DNA of 39,131 bases from Bacillota bacterium (GCA_021806565.1 JAJZXK010000023.1:1-39131); one strand, 5' to 3'. Positions 15,253 through 24,867 are shown, numbered from the stretch's first letter. Translations and numbers: made by a program. Notes: a model not told the origin generated them from the sequence alone.

Positions 15253-17418
15253 GTGCGCGAATCCGGATCACACGCCGCGCTTCAGGGGCAAAGCCGCCAC
15301 GGCTCGTCCCCGGAGTGCCGCGCCCGGCGCCACTGGGGGTACGCGGCAGCGCTCCTGACCACCATCGGTCTGGGGGTCATCGCGGCCGCGGGCCCGGTCC
15401 AGGCGGGCGGGCCGCCGCGGGCAAGCCTCTACGGCCCGCGCGGCCCGATCGCCTTCCTGCCACCGCCGTACCGCGTCACCGCCTGGCGCACCGGCACCAG
15501 CCTCGGGGTGGGCCCACTTCACTCACCCCAGGGGCTGTGGTACCAGGCGCGCACCGGCACCCTCTATATCGCCGACACCGGCGGCAACCGCGTCGTGGCA
15601 ATACCGCGTTCGGGGCCGGCACGCGTCATCGGGGCGGCCGGAGCGCACGCACTGCGCGGCCCCACTGGGGTGGCCACCCACGACGGGTTCCTCCTCGTGG
15701 CCGACCCCTCCCAGGGCCGCATCGCGGTCTACACGGCGTCCGGGGTCTACCTGCGCAACCTGCATCTGCACTCCGCCGTTTACGCGGGCGCCCACATCGC
15801 GTTCGCACCGGAACAGATCGCGGTGGGGCGCCTGGGCGTGGTGTACGCCATGAACCGTTCCACATATCAGGGCCTCTTGGCTTTCACCCTATCGGGCCAT
15901 TTCCTGGGCTTCGCCGCCGCCAGCCCTCCGCGGGTCGGCGCGTTGCGGGTGCTGGAACGGTCCCTGCTGACGCGCGCGCAGCGGGCACAACTCGTACCGC
16001 TCTACACCTCCGCGCCCGGTGGGGTGGCGATCGGTCCGGGCGGCTTCGTTTACGTCACCAACCCCTACCGCCAGGTGGATCAGATCCGACGACTCTCCCC
16101 GCTCGGGGGCGGCAACACCCTGCCGGGAGCCTCCGCCACCAACTATGGCTACACGCGCTACCATGGGTTGATACCCGAGGTCGCCCGCTTCGGGCCCATC
16201 GCGGTAAGCCGCCATGGCTTCATCGCCGCCGCCGATACCAGTGGCGAGCGCATTGTTATCTATGACCCCCGGGGACGGCCGCTGTTCACGCTCGGCGGCC
16301 AGGGGAGCCGGCGCGGCCGCTTCGAGGGCCTGACCGCCCTCGCCGCCGGGAACAGCGGCGCACTGTACGCCCTCGATCGACGCACGGATGCCCTGCAACG
16401 CTTCAGCCCCACCCGCTTCGGCCGCCTGGTCCTCAACGCCAGCCGCCTCTATGCCGCGGGTCACTACGTCCAGGCGGCGGCCGGATGGCACGCGGTGCTC
16501 GCCGCAGATGGGTCCTATTCCCTCGCCCTGCAGGGACTCGGCCGGGCAGACCTCGCCTCCGGCCACCCCCGTCGGGCGATGGCGCGCTTCCGGGCGGCCC
16601 GCGACCGCACCGGATACCAGCGGGCGCACGCCGACCTGCAGTTGCGGCGGGTCCGTGCGGCCTTCGGGTGGCTCTTCCTGGCCGCCGGGCTGGTGGCGGC
16701 GTCCATCGTCGCCATCTGGCGGTGGGGTGGGACGCTTTGGAACTGGGCCTGGAATCTGGCCGAAGAGCGCTGGCCCTGGCCGTACCACCCCCTGGCCTTC
16801 CTCCGCCGAGTCGGAGCTGTGCTGGGACGGGCGCAGGAAGAGTTTTACGCCCTCAAGTGGGAGCGGCCGGTCGGCGCGTACGAAACGTTGGGGCTGATGG
16901 CCTGGTTGTATGGGGTGCGCGTTTGCGGGCACCTCTGGACGGGCTTTGCCTTTCGGCCGCCCGGAAGCACGCCCGGTCAGCCCGGGGCGCTCGCCCTGGA
17001 AACCTTCCTGCCGCTTGGCGCCTGGACGCTGGCCAGCTACGGCGTGGCGGACGTGCTCGGCGGTGAAGCGCGGTTACACGAGGTCTGGTCGAGCTCGCTG
17101 CTGTGCCTGCTGCCGTACGCCGTGCTGGGGATTCCCGTCGCCCTGCTGTCGCGGCTGCTCGTGCCGGGGGATGCCGGAGTGTACGGGTTCTTCCATCTGG
17201 TCGAGATCGTTTGGGTCGCCTGGCTCTTCCTCCAGCAGGTGGTCGTGCTCCATGACCTCGCCGGGCGCGAGGTGGTGCGTGCGGTCGTCTGGGGGTCACT
17301 GGCCGTGGTCGGCATGGCGTTCGCATCCGTCGTCGTCCTCGGCCTGGCCGGGCAACTCGGGCAGTTCCTGCACCAGGTGTCCGTCGAACTGACGGCGTTG
17401 GGATGGCGACCGTTATGA
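15253..17418 (+). CDS. NHL-repeat / TPR / Yip1-like multidomain membrane protein
   Basis: A 721-residue protein. An N-terminal signal/anchor helix (about 29-48) precedes repeated NHL-type blades (about 90-385: GLWYQARTGTLYIADTGGNRV, GVATHDGFLLVADPSQGRI, IAAADTSGERIVIYDPRGR). Next come a TPR-like pair (about 400-450: AGHYVQAAAGWHAVL, SGHPRRAMARFRAA) and a membrane helix (about 470-490). Several more helices follow (about 545-716), in an arrangement like Yip1-domain proteins. GTG 15253 follows GGGAGGGAGG. Such proteins occur in sugar-uptake operons with DUF5696 proteins in Bacillota; their role is not established. It may sense or tether ligand outside the membrane. Confidence 0.75.
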   Translation: MRESGSHAALQGQSRHGSSPECRARRHWGYAAALLTTIGLGVIAAAGPVQAGGPPRASLYGPRGPIAFLPPPYRVTAWRTGTSLGVGPLHSPQGLWYQARTGTLYIADTGGNRVVAIPRSGPARVIGAAGAHALRGPTGVATHDGFLLVADPSQGRIAVYTASGVYLRNLHLHSAVYAGAHIAFAPEQIAVGRLGVVYAMNRSTYQGLLAFTLSGHFLGFAAASPPRVGALRVLERSLLTRAQRAQLVPLYTSAPGGVAIGPGGFVYVTNPYRQVDQIRRLSPLGGGNTLPGASATNYGYTRYHGLIPEVARFGPIAVSRHGFIAAADTSGERIVIYDPRGRPLFTLGGQGSRRGRFEGLTALAAGNSGALYALDRRTDALQRFSPTRFGRLVLNASRLYAAGHYVQAAAGWHAVLAADGSYSLALQGLGRADLASGHPRRAMARFRAARDRTGYQRAHADLQLRRVRAAFGWLFLAAGLVAASIVAIWRWGGTLWNWAWNLAEERWPWPYHPLAFLRRVGAVLGRAQEEFYALKWERPVGAYETLGLMAWLYGVRVCGHLWTGFAFRPPGSTPGQPGALALETFLPLGAWTLASYGVADVLGGEARLHEVWSSSLLCLLPYAVLGIPVALLSRLLVPGDAGVYGFFHLVEIVWVAWLFLQQVVVLHDLAGREVVRAVVWGSLAVVGMAFASVVVLGLAGQLGQFLHQVSVELTALGWRPL

Positions 17419-19634
17419 GTCTGTCGATCCACCGGCGCGCCCGCAACAGGTATCGGAACACGATGGCGTTGCTGGCCGTATGGATCTGCTGCACCGGCTG
17501 CGGCGCGGCCGTACCATCGGGTTCCCTGCCCTCCGACGCGCCGGAGGCACCACCGGCGGTCCGGCCGGCAGGCATCCATCCCCTACCGGCCGCCCCGATC
17601 CCGGCCACCCCGGCCGGCTATCGGGCGGTCGCCGCCAGCACGGGGCTGGTCCTCTTCGTGAACCGAACCGATGGGCAGATCGCCGTCTGGCAGCGTGCCA
17701 CCCACCAATGGTGGGATAGCCGGGTCCAGGGCTTTTCTGGCCGGCGGGGCTGGCGCCGGTCGCTGGGGTCGGCATTCCTACTGCAGGTGGTCAACGCGGC
17801 ATTCAACCACCTGTCGCCGGTGAACTCCGCCGGGGCGGGCCGGGGCGTGGTGGTGCGGCCCATGCGCGGCGGGGCCGCCGTCACGTACACACTCGATCGG
17901 TACGGGCTCGCGGTCACCATCGACTACCTCCTGCAGGGCGACAGCCTTGTCTGGCGCCTGACCCCGGGGGGGATCGTCCGCCAACCCCACGGGGCGCGGG
18001 TCGGCGAGATCCTGCCGCTCCCCTACTTCGCCGCCTTCCCGCAAGGGACCGGAACGCTGCTTCTGCCTGACGGCGCCGGGGCGCGCGTGGCGGGATTCGA
18101 CCCGAACGGCCCTTACACCGCAGGCTATAGGGCGCGGGTGTATGGCTCAGGTCTGCCGCCCTGGCAAACGCGCGGCCGGCCGCACGCCAACCTCGCCGCC
18201 TTCGGCGTGCTGCGCGGTTCAGCCGCCGTCGCGGTGTCCGCCACGCGCGGAGCCTCACTGACCACGGTCGACGCCCTGCCCGCGGGGGACACCGCGGCCA
18301 TGAACCGCATCCGTTTCGCCTTCCGGCTGCGGCGGCCGTACCGCACCTACGTCAACCAGTTCACGGCCACCATCGCCTACGCCCGGGCGCGCGCGCGCCG
18401 CACCCTGGAAGTCCGCTACACCTTCTTAGGAGGTACCCACGGAGGTGCGGCCGGGGTAGCCGCCGCCTGGCGCCACTCCCTGCAAGCGGCCGGCACCCTG
18501 ACATCCGTTCGCCGACCGACACGGGGTGCACTGCACATACTGCTGCGGATGGCGGTGGCGGAGCCGGCACCCGGAGGCTGGCGCCCGGTGGTTCTGACGA
18601 CTTTCGCCCAGGCCGGGCGGGTGCTGGCCGCGCTGCACCGGGCCGGGGTCGGGCCGATCGATGCCACGCTGCTCGGCTGGACTCCCGGCGGTTACCGCCT
18701 TGGAGGGCCCGCCAGTTGGTCCGCATCCCCACGACTGGGCGGCGCCGCGGGCCTGGCCCGGCTGCAGGCACAGGCGCGGGCCAACGGCGATCGCATCCTG
18801 CTCGGCCTCAATCCCGTCGACGCGTACAGCCGAAACGGCGGGTTCTCGCCCTGGACCCAGGTGCTGACCCTGCCCGACCACCTGCCGCTCGAGCACCGCG
18901 CCACCGGCCACTATCTGCTCAACGGGCAGGCCACCCTCGGTTCGCTGCGCACCGCCCTCACTCAGTTGCCCCGGATGCCCATCCCCCCGGGAGTGGCCCT
19001 GTTGGGCATCGGCCGGAATCTGCCGGCCCAGACCAGCCAAGGGGCGACCGGCCTCAGCCGCTACTGGCGGGCGGCGGCTCTGGACGCCTCCCACACCGCC
19101 CCCCTGCAGGTGCAGGGGGGCAACGCATACCTCTTCGCGGCCGGCGGCACGGTACTCGACGCCCCCACGGGCGACGGCGGGCTGCCTTATGAGGCCGCCA
19201 TGACCCCTCTGTGGGAGATGACCGTCCACGGCACCCTGCCCTATGTGGCGGCACCGGTCAACTTCTCCGCCGATCCGACCCGCGCGCTGCTGCGGGCGGA
19301 GGCCGTCGGGGCGCTGCCCGCGCTCGAACTCAGCGCCGCCGGGCCTGCCGCCCTGCGCCACCTGCAACCAAACCCATACTTCGCGCTGGGTTACCGCCAC
19401 TGGCTGCCGCTGGCCCGGATGGCGGCCGCGGCCAGCCGGCATTTGGCCGGGGTCTCAGGGCTTCGCCTGACCGGCTACCGCGTCGTCTCCCCGGGAGTGA
19501 CCCGGACGAGCTTCGGCGGGACCACCGCCCCCGCACGCGTGGTGCTGATCAACACGACCCGCCACCCCGTCCAAACCAACCACCGCCGCGTGCCGGCTGA
19601 AACGGCGCTCTGGCTTGGAGGGGGGAAGCGTTGA
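17415..19634 (+). CDS. DUF5696-type lipoprotein (possible carbohydrate-active protein)
   Basis: About 740 residues with an N-terminal signal and lipobox (AVWICCTGCG), then proline-rich linker and a large extracellular region. Recognisable stretches include YRAVAASTGLVLFVNRTDGQIAVW, LAVTIDYLLQGDSLVWRL, EILPLPYFAAFPQG and GVGPIDATLLGWTPGGY with a later LNPVDAYSRNGG. This resembles the long DUF5696 proteins found beside sugar ABC permeases, which have a beta-sandwich and a glycosidase-like barrel. No catalytic acid pair could be assigned. ATG 17415 overlaps the previous stop (ATGA); ATG 17403 is an in-frame alternative. Confidence 0.65.
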   Translation: MSLSIHRRARNRYRNTMALLAVWICCTGCGAAVPSGSLPSDAPEAPPAVRPAGIHPLPAAPIPATPAGYRAVAASTGLVLFVNRTDGQIAVWQRATHQWWDSRVQGFSGRRGWRRSLGSAFLLQVVNAAFNHLSPVNSAGAGRGVVVRPMRGGAAVTYTLDRYGLAVTIDYLLQGDSLVWRLTPGGIVRQPHGARVGEILPLPYFAAFPQGTGTLLLPDGAGARVAGFDPNGPYTAGYRARVYGSGLPPWQTRGRPHANLAAFGVLRGSAAVAVSATRGASLTTVDALPAGDTAAMNRIRFAFRLRRPYRTYVNQFTATIAYARARARRTLEVRYTFLGGTHGGAAGVAAAWRHSLQAAGTLTSVRRPTRGALHILLRMAVAEPAPGGWRPVVLTTFAQAGRVLAALHRAGVGPIDATLLGWTPGGYRLGGPASWSASPRLGGAAGLARLQAQARANGDRILLGLNPVDAYSRNGGFSPWTQVLTLPDHLPLEHRATGHYLLNGQATLGSLRTALTQLPRMPIPPGVALLGIGRNLPAQTSQGATGLSRYWRAAALDASHTAPLQVQGGNAYLFAAGGTVLDAPTGDGGLPYEAAMTPLWEMTVHGTLPYVAAPVNFSADPTRALLRAEAVGALPALELSAAGPAALRHLQPNPYFALGYRHWLPLARMAAAASRHLAGVSGLRLTGYRVVSPGVTRTSFGGTTAPARVVLINTTRHPVQTNHRRVPAETALWLGGGKR

Positions 19635-20494
19635 CCGCCACCCCGGCCCCGCCGCGACACATGCGTCCTGGTGCCCTGCGCCGCCGCTGGTCGAGCGCCG
19701 GCATCACCTTCGTCCTGCCCTGGATCGTGGGCTTCGCCGCCTTCTCGGCCTATCCGCTCGGCCTGTCGCTGATCCAGAGCTTCGAACACGTGGCCATGGT
19801 CGGAGCGGGAACGCACTGGGTCGGGCTGACCAACTACCGACAGGCGCTGTTCGCCAGCACCCGCTTCGTCCCCATCCTACTGGGCAGCTTCCTGCACACC
19901 GCGCTGCAGACGCCGTTGGTCGTCGTCTTCGCCCTCGCGGTCGCGCTGCTGCTGGACCGCCGCCTGTGGGGTGGCACCCTGTTCAAGGCCATCTTCTTTG
20001 TGCCCGTCGCCATCGGATCCTCGGCGGTGGTCACGCAGATCATGACCTTCGGGGGGGCCCCCAAACTGGTGAGCCCCGCGGAATCCGCATGGCTCGCCGC
20101 CACGCTTGGGCCACTGTTGACGGCAGAGATGGTGCGGTTGCTGGCGGACATCACGGTGGTCATGTGGCACACCGGCATCCAGATCCTGCTGCTGCTGGCG
20201 GGCCTGCAGGCACTACCGCGCACGGTGTACGAAGCGGCGCGGGTGGATGGAGCCAACGCCTGGCAGGTCCTGCACCGGATCACGCTGCCGCTGTTGCGTC
20301 CCACGTTGACCGTGGCGGTGGTCTATTCGGTCATCGCCTCGTTCACCGGCGCCACCAATGCGATGATGCACTACCTGGTGGCCCAGTTCCTCAACCTGCA
20401 CCCGGGGTACGACTCGGCCGTCGGCTGGCTGTATTTCGCCGGGATCTTCACCATGCTCGCGCTACTGGTCGCGGCGCTGGAGCGTCGACGTTGA
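19631..20494 (+). CDS. Sugar ABC transporter permease (MalF/UgpA type)
   Basis: A 287-residue inner-membrane permease with six predicted helices, starting WSSAGITFVLPWIVGFAAFSAYPLGLSLIQSF and containing NYRQALF, a membrane core, and the ATPase-contact EAA loop YEAARVDGANAWQVLHRITLPLL (around 210-232). This is family MalF/UgpA without the long MalF periplasmic loop. The TTG start at 19631 overlaps the preceding stop (TTGA), indicating translational coupling. The ATPase partner (MsmX/UgpC-like) is not in this operon and is probably supplied from elsewhere. Confidence 0.92.
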   Translation: MTATPAPPRHMRPGALRRRWSSAGITFVLPWIVGFAAFSAYPLGLSLIQSFEHVAMVGAGTHWVGLTNYRQALFASTRFVPILLGSFLHTALQTPLVVVFALAVALLLDRRLWGGTLFKAIFFVPVAIGSSAVVTQIMTFGGAPKLVSPAESAWLAATLGPLLTAEMVRLLADITVVMWHTGIQILLLLAGLQALPRTVYEAARVDGANAWQVLHRITLPLLRPTLTVAVVYSVIASFTGATNAMMHYLVAQFLNLHPGYDSAVGWLYFAGIFTMLALLVAALERRR

Positions 20495-20511
20495 CTCGGG
20501 AGGGCGGAGAC

Positions 20512-21459
20512 GTGACACGATCCACGGCGGCACCGGCGCAACCGCGGCTCATCGCATGGGTTCAGGGGGCCGGCGCCCTGCACCGGCTGCGGCGGCTGCC
20601 CGCAACCCTGGCGATTTACGCGTTGCTGGTGGTGTTCGCCTTCGCCCTCGCCTATCCGCTGCTGTATCTGGTGAGCACTTCTCTCAAGTCGGTGCCGGAG
20701 TATCTGAACCCACTCCTCACCTGGATCCCGGTCCACCCGGACTGGACCAACTACGTCGCTGCGTGGACCGCGCTGGGCTACGCGCCGGCGTTCCTGGACA
20801 CGCTGGCGGTCGCGTCGCTCGGTGCGCTCTGCCAGGTCGCCGCATCCGCCACCATCGGCTACGGCCTCGGCCGGCCGCGCACCGCCTTCCCCGGCCGCAA
20901 GCTCGTGCTCGGCCTCATCCTGCTGACCCTGATCGTGCCTCCCGAGACGGTGATCGTAGCGCTGTATCGGACGTATGTCGGCCTGCACTGGATCAACACG
21001 CCCTGGCCACTCACACTCCCGGGACTGTTCGGCCAGGGATTGCGGGGTGGACTTTTCTTGCTGCTCTTCCGCCAGGTCTATGCGTCTCTACCAGGGGACA
21101 TCGAGGAGGCCGGGCAACTGGACGGGGCCGGTCCGTGGCGCATCTGGTGGAGCCTGATGCTGCCGCTGGCCGGTCCTGCCGTCACGGTTACCGCGGTCCT
21201 CTCGTTCGTGTGGCACTGGAACGCCTATTTCCAGCCGGCCATGTTCCTCAACGGCCGCTTTACCACGCTCGCGCTGAGCTTCGCCAACGCCGTGCACGCC
21301 ATCCTGGCGAACCCGGCCGCATCGTCCTTCTCCCGCTACAACGTCTCGGTGATCATGGCGGAGGCCGTACTGGTCACGGCTCCAGCGCTGGTCGTCTATG
21401 TCGGGATCAGCCGGGTCTTTCTGCGCAGCTTTGAGCGGGCCGGCGGCGGCGACCTCTGA
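20512..21459 (+). CDS. Sugar ABC transporter permease (MalG/UgpE type)
   Basis: A 315-residue permease with a first helix LAIYALLVVFAFALAYPLLYLVSTSLKS, the typical P..WT.NY...W (HPDWTNYVAAWTALGY) loop and the EAA loop EEAGQLDGAGPWRIWWSLMLPLAGPA (about 200-225). Both features identify the MalG/AraQ-type partner of the previous permease. GTG 20512 follows GGGAGGGCGGAGA; TTG 20491 is an overlapping alternative. Last gene of the operon; the next gene lies about 290 bases away and is a different system. Confidence 0.92.
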   Translation: MTRSTAAPAQPRLIAWVQGAGALHRLRRLPATLAIYALLVVFAFALAYPLLYLVSTSLKSVPEYLNPLLTWIPVHPDWTNYVAAWTALGYAPAFLDTLAVASLGALCQVAASATIGYGLGRPRTAFPGRKLVLGLILLTLIVPPETVIVALYRTYVGLHWINTPWPLTLPGLFGQGLRGGLFLLLFRQVYASLPGDIEEAGQLDGAGPWRIWWSLMLPLAGPAVTVTAVLSFVWHWNAYFQPAMFLNGRFTTLALSFANAVHAILANPAASSFSRYNVSVIMAEAVLVTAPALVVYVGISRVFLRSFERAGGGDL

Positions 21460-21654
21460 AACGACGCCCACCACGCCCCCCGTCGACCGGTACCACCGCG
21501 GCCACCAGCCAGTCGCTCCTGACCGTCCGAAACCCAGGGTACGACGTCTGCGTCCGATGCCGCCGACCGGGAGGCTGGGGAGCGAAACCACACCCCCGCC
21601 TCCCGGAGCCGCCGCCGCGCGACCGATGGGCCACAGGCCGCACCCTGGCCCCTG

Positions 21655-21666
21655 TGACAGATGTCA
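21655..21666. promoter_or_regulatory. Palindrome TGACAGATGTCA before the exporter operon
   Basis: TGACA-GA-TGTCA is a perfect 5-bp inverted repeat about 80 bases before the ABC ATPase start. It is a plausible binding site for the LuxR/NarL-type response regulator encoded at the end of the same operon, since such regulators usually bind short inverted repeats in front of the transporter they control. The rest of the 21460-21748 gap shows no gene and no clear -10/-35 pair. Confidence 0.4.
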
Positions 21667-21748
21667 TGCGCAAACCCGGATGGGCGTCGGATCCGCCCCG
21701 CCGCCGCCGGGGTTAAGTTGGTACCGGGCGCGAAAGGGCGGTGGGCGG

Positions 21749-22660
21749 ATGTCGGATGCGGTGGTCTTTGCACAGGTGGAAAAACGTTTCGGTGCGATCG
21801 CGGCGCTGTCCGGTGTGGACCTTTCGATCCGCCGGGGGGAAACGGTGGCGCTGCTCGGTCCCAACGGCGCCGGCAAGTCCACGGCGGTGGCGTTGATGCT
21901 CGGGCTGCGTGAGCCGACCGCAGGCACGGTGCGGATCCTGGGCGGACCCGCCGTGGCGGCGGTACGCGCGGGGCGGGTGGCCGCCATGTTGCAGACGGCC
22001 AACCTGCTACCCGGCGTGAGCGTGGCGGAACTCGTCGAGTTTGTCCGCACCCTGTATCCGCATCCACTGTCGACGGCGCGGGCCCTGGAGGTGGCGGGCT
22101 GCACCGCCTTCGCGCGCCGACCGGTCGAGCGCCTCTCCGGCGGCCAGGCACAGCGCGCCCGCTTCGCCATGGCGATCGCCGGGGACCCGGAACTGCTCTT
22201 CCTGGACGAGCCAACCACGGGCTTTGATGTGGACGCCCGGCGTCACTTCTGGCACGGCATCCGCGGCTTTGCCGCCAGCGGCCGCACCGTGCTGTTCGCC
22301 ACCCACTACCTCGAGGAGGCGGACGCGGTGGCCGACCGCATCATCGTGTTGCAGCGGGGTCGCGTCGTCGCCGATGGCAGCGCCGCGGCGATCAAGGCAC
22401 ACTCGGGCGGACGGGTGGTCCGCTTCCAGGCGGCGGGCGTCGACCGCGCCCGCTGCGCACGCCTGCCCGGTGTGTCCCAGGTCGAGGTCGACGGAGACCG
22501 GCTCCGCCTGCGGACGGCGGACCCCGATGCCACCGTGGCCGCCGCCTACGCCGCCGGCATCTCGGTGCGGGGTCTGGAGATCGGCGGCGCCGATCTAGAG
22601 GAAGCGTTCCTCGCACTGGTGAACGAACAGCCAGACCCGAAGGAGGCATCTGGGCGGTGA
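21749..22660 (+). CDS. ABC transporter ATP-binding protein (ABC-2 exporter)
   Basis: A 303-residue ATPase with Walker A GPNGAGKST (37-45), Q-loop Gln82 (MLQTANLLPG), signature LSGGQAQR (129-136), Walker B LLFLDEPTTGFD (149-160) and the switch histidine in LFATHYLEEAD. The C-terminal ~90 residues match the domain of drug/lipid exporter ATPases (CcmA/DrrA class). ATG 21749 has GGGCGGTGGGCGG upstream. The permease start overlaps its stop. It would power export of a drug, lipid or peptide; the substrate is unknown. Confidence 0.93.
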   Translation: MSDAVVFAQVEKRFGAIAALSGVDLSIRRGETVALLGPNGAGKSTAVALMLGLREPTAGTVRILGGPAVAAVRAGRVAAMLQTANLLPGVSVAELVEFVRTLYPHPLSTARALEVAGCTAFARRPVERLSGGQAQRARFAMAIAGDPELLFLDEPTTGFDVDARRHFWHGIRGFAASGRTVLFATHYLEEADAVADRIIVLQRGRVVADGSAAAIKAHSGGRVVRFQAAGVDRARCARLPGVSQVEVDGDRLRLRTADPDATVAAAYAAGISVRGLEIGGADLEEAFLALVNEQPDPKEASGR

Positions 22661-23403
22661 AGGGGTTTATCGCCTACCTGTGGATGGAGATCCGGCGCAC
22701 CGTGCGCAACGGACGCTACCTGACCTTCACCATCGGCTTTCCGGTCGGCTTTTACCTGTTGTTTTCGGCGCTCTACGGGCGCGAGCCCGCCGGCGGACTG
22801 AGCTTCACGACGCTGTACATGGTATCGATGTGCGCCTACGGTGCGATGGGCGCCGCCCTGACCAGCAACGGCGCCCGGCTCGCCGCGGAGCGCGGCGGCG
22901 GCTGGACCCGCCAACTGCGGGTCACCCCGCTCACGCCCGCCGCCTACGTCCTGGCCCGCATGACCATGGCGGTCTGCGTCGCGCTGCCGGCCGTGCTGCT
23001 GGTGGCGCTGGCGGGCGTGCTCGTACACCACGTACACCTCGGCGCAGCCGCCTGGTTGGGGCTGCTGGCCGGGATCTGGCTCGGCTCCGTTCCCTTTGCC
23101 GCACTGGGGGTGTTCATGGGTTACGCCCTCGATTCCGAATCGGCCTACGGCGGCGTGATGATCGTCTACTTCGGCCTGTCCATCCTCGGTGGACTGTGGT
23201 TCCCTTACGCCATCATGCCTCACGGCATGCAGTTGGCCGCGCGCATCCTCCCGGCCTACCACTACGCGTCCCTGGGCTGGAACGCGGTCGCCGGCCACGC
23301 CCCTGGCTGGCGCAACCTGGGGATCCTGGCCGCCTACACCGCCGTCTTCGCCGCGGCCGCCGCCTGGCGTTACCGCAGGGATGAGGCGCGCGAGTATGCG
23401 TGA
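22657..23403 (+). CDS. ABC-2 type transporter permease
   Basis: A 248-residue membrane protein with six predicted helices, beginning FIAYLWMEIRRTVRNGRYLTFTIGFPVGFYLLF, with the family's GGGWTRQLRVTPLTPAAYVLAR segment (cytoplasmic loop) and GGLWFPYAIMPHGMQLAARILPAYHY near the C-terminus. GTG 22657 overlaps the ATPase stop (GTGA), and its own stop overlaps the kinase start by eight bases, so the exporter and its sensor are tightly coupled. Confidence 0.92.
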   Translation: MKGFIAYLWMEIRRTVRNGRYLTFTIGFPVGFYLLFSALYGREPAGGLSFTTLYMVSMCAYGAMGAALTSNGARLAAERGGGWTRQLRVTPLTPAAYVLARMTMAVCVALPAVLLVALAGVLVHHVHLGAAAWLGLLAGIWLGSVPFAALGVFMGYALDSESAYGGVMIVYFGLSILGGLWFPYAIMPHGMQLAARILPAYHYASLGWNAVAGHAPGWRNLGILAAYTAVFAAAAAWRYRRDEAREYA

Positions 23404-24601
23404 AGGCGGGGCGGTGCGCGGGCGGTGGGGAGGCGCGGCCCGCGGCCGCCTGTACGCCTACATCTGGCTGGCGTACCTCGCCTACCCCGTCATGGCGCTG
23501 TTCGCCCCCCACCTTGCGCTCTGGCAGCGCGCCGCGGGGGGCGCCGGCCTGGCGACCTTTCTGGCCGCCTATATTTGGGCCTTGTCCGGATCTCCCCCGT
23601 ACCGGCCGTTGCGCACGGGCGTCGCGATCGCGGGGACGGTGGCACTCGGCCTGGTGCTGTCCGTCCTGCTCGGCCCGGCCTGGTTGGGACTGTTCGTGTA
23701 CGCCGGCGCGCTGGCCGGCTGGCTACCTTCCACCCGAACCGCGGCGGCGACGGCGGCCGCCGTGACGGCCGTCAGCGCCCTGACCACCTGGAGCCTGGGT
23801 GCTCTGGCAGAGGGCGGCTGGGCGCTGGTGTTGACGACCGCCCTGACCGGCTTCGCCATGATCGGCGTGGGACAGCTGATCCGCCTGACCCAGGCGCTAC
23901 AGGCGGCACGCGACGATGTGGCCCGGCTCGCAGCCGCCGATGAACGCCTGCGCATCGCGCGCGACGTGCACGATCTGCTGGGTCACTCCCTGTCTGTGAT
24001 CGCGCTCAAGGCCGAACTGGCCCAGCGACTGCTGCCGGTGGATCCAGCCGGGGCCACACAGCAGCTCACCACGGTCCAGGCAGTGGCCCGCCGCTCCCTG
24101 GCCGAGGTGCGCGCCACCGTCGCCGGCTATCGCCAGCCCAGCCTCGACGAGGCGCTGGCGGCAGCGCGCAGTGGTCTTGAAGCAGCGGGGATCCGCTGCG
24201 CCTTCGTACGCACCGCGGATCCGCTGCCGCCAGCCTCCGACGCGGCCCTGGCCTGGGTGGTGCGGGAGGCCGCCACCAACGTCTTGCGCCACAGCGGCGC
24301 GACCACCTGCCAGTTGCAGATCGAGCGCTCGGGTGGCATGGTCGTACTGACGGTCAGCGACGACGGTCGCGGCCGGGACGGGTCCGAGCCACCCGCGGGC
24401 GCGGGTACGGGGCTTGCCGGGATGCGGGAACGGCTGGCGGCCATCCACGGCACCCTGGTGATCGGCGAAGCCCCGGGTGGCGGGATGCGGCTTCAGGCCC
24501 GCGTCCCGCCACCCCCATTGCCGGACGGTGCCGGCGGCCGCGGACTGGACATCGCTCAGGACGCGGGGCGGGGGACGTGCGAATCCGGCGCCGACGGCTG
24601 A
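23396..24601 (+). CDS. Sensor histidine kinase, DesK/NarL-associated (HPK7) type
   Basis: A 401-residue membrane kinase. About five hydrophobic segments between residues 20 and 165 form the sensor. Then comes a coiled dimerisation stretch (LTQALQAARDDVARLAAADERLRIARDVHDLLGHSLSVIALK) with the phospho-accepting His192. The ATPase domain carries VVREAATNVLRHSGA (N box), DDGRG and GTGLAGMRERLAAIHG (G boxes). This is the DesK-like class that senses membrane or envelope state. ATG 23396 overlaps the permease stop. It probably controls the response regulator 266 bases downstream and the exporter before it. Confidence 0.92.
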   Translation: MREGGAVRGRWGGAARGRLYAYIWLAYLAYPVMALFAPHLALWQRAAGGAGLATFLAAYIWALSGSPPYRPLRTGVAIAGTVALGLVLSVLLGPAWLGLFVYAGALAGWLPSTRTAAATAAAVTAVSALTTWSLGALAEGGWALVLTTALTGFAMIGVGQLIRLTQALQAARDDVARLAAADERLRIARDVHDLLGHSLSVIALKAELAQRLLPVDPAGATQQLTTVQAVARRSLAEVRATVAGYRQPSLDEALAAARSGLEAAGIRCAFVRTADPLPPASDAALAWVVREAATNVLRHSGATTCQLQIERSGGMVVLTVSDDGRGRDGSEPPAGAGTGLAGMRERLAAIHGTLVIGEAPGGGMRLQARVPPPPLPDGAGGRGLDIAQDAGRGTCESGADG

Positions 24602-24867
24602 AGCCGGTGGCCGCGGCCGGGGGTTGGCGCCGGGGGTCCTGGCCGGGTTGAGGTCTGCTTGGCGGGAGGGACGGCCGTGCGTGCGGTGAAGGTCGCGACC
24701 GCTTTGTCCCGCCGCCACCTCCTGAGCTCATGGCGGGCGGACCTCCCGCCGTCCAGCGCCAGCGCCCGCCGCCTTCTGACAGGAGGGCTGCGCAGGCCGC
24801 ACCCCGGAAAGGAGACAGCGGCCAGTTGGCCGGCGCCGGAATGTGGCGGCCCGGCGGTTGCCCGCCC

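Noticed and set aside
18426-19442. 338-codon reverse frame inside the DUF5696 gene.
   Set aside because: Antisense shadow of a strongly supported lipoprotein gene.
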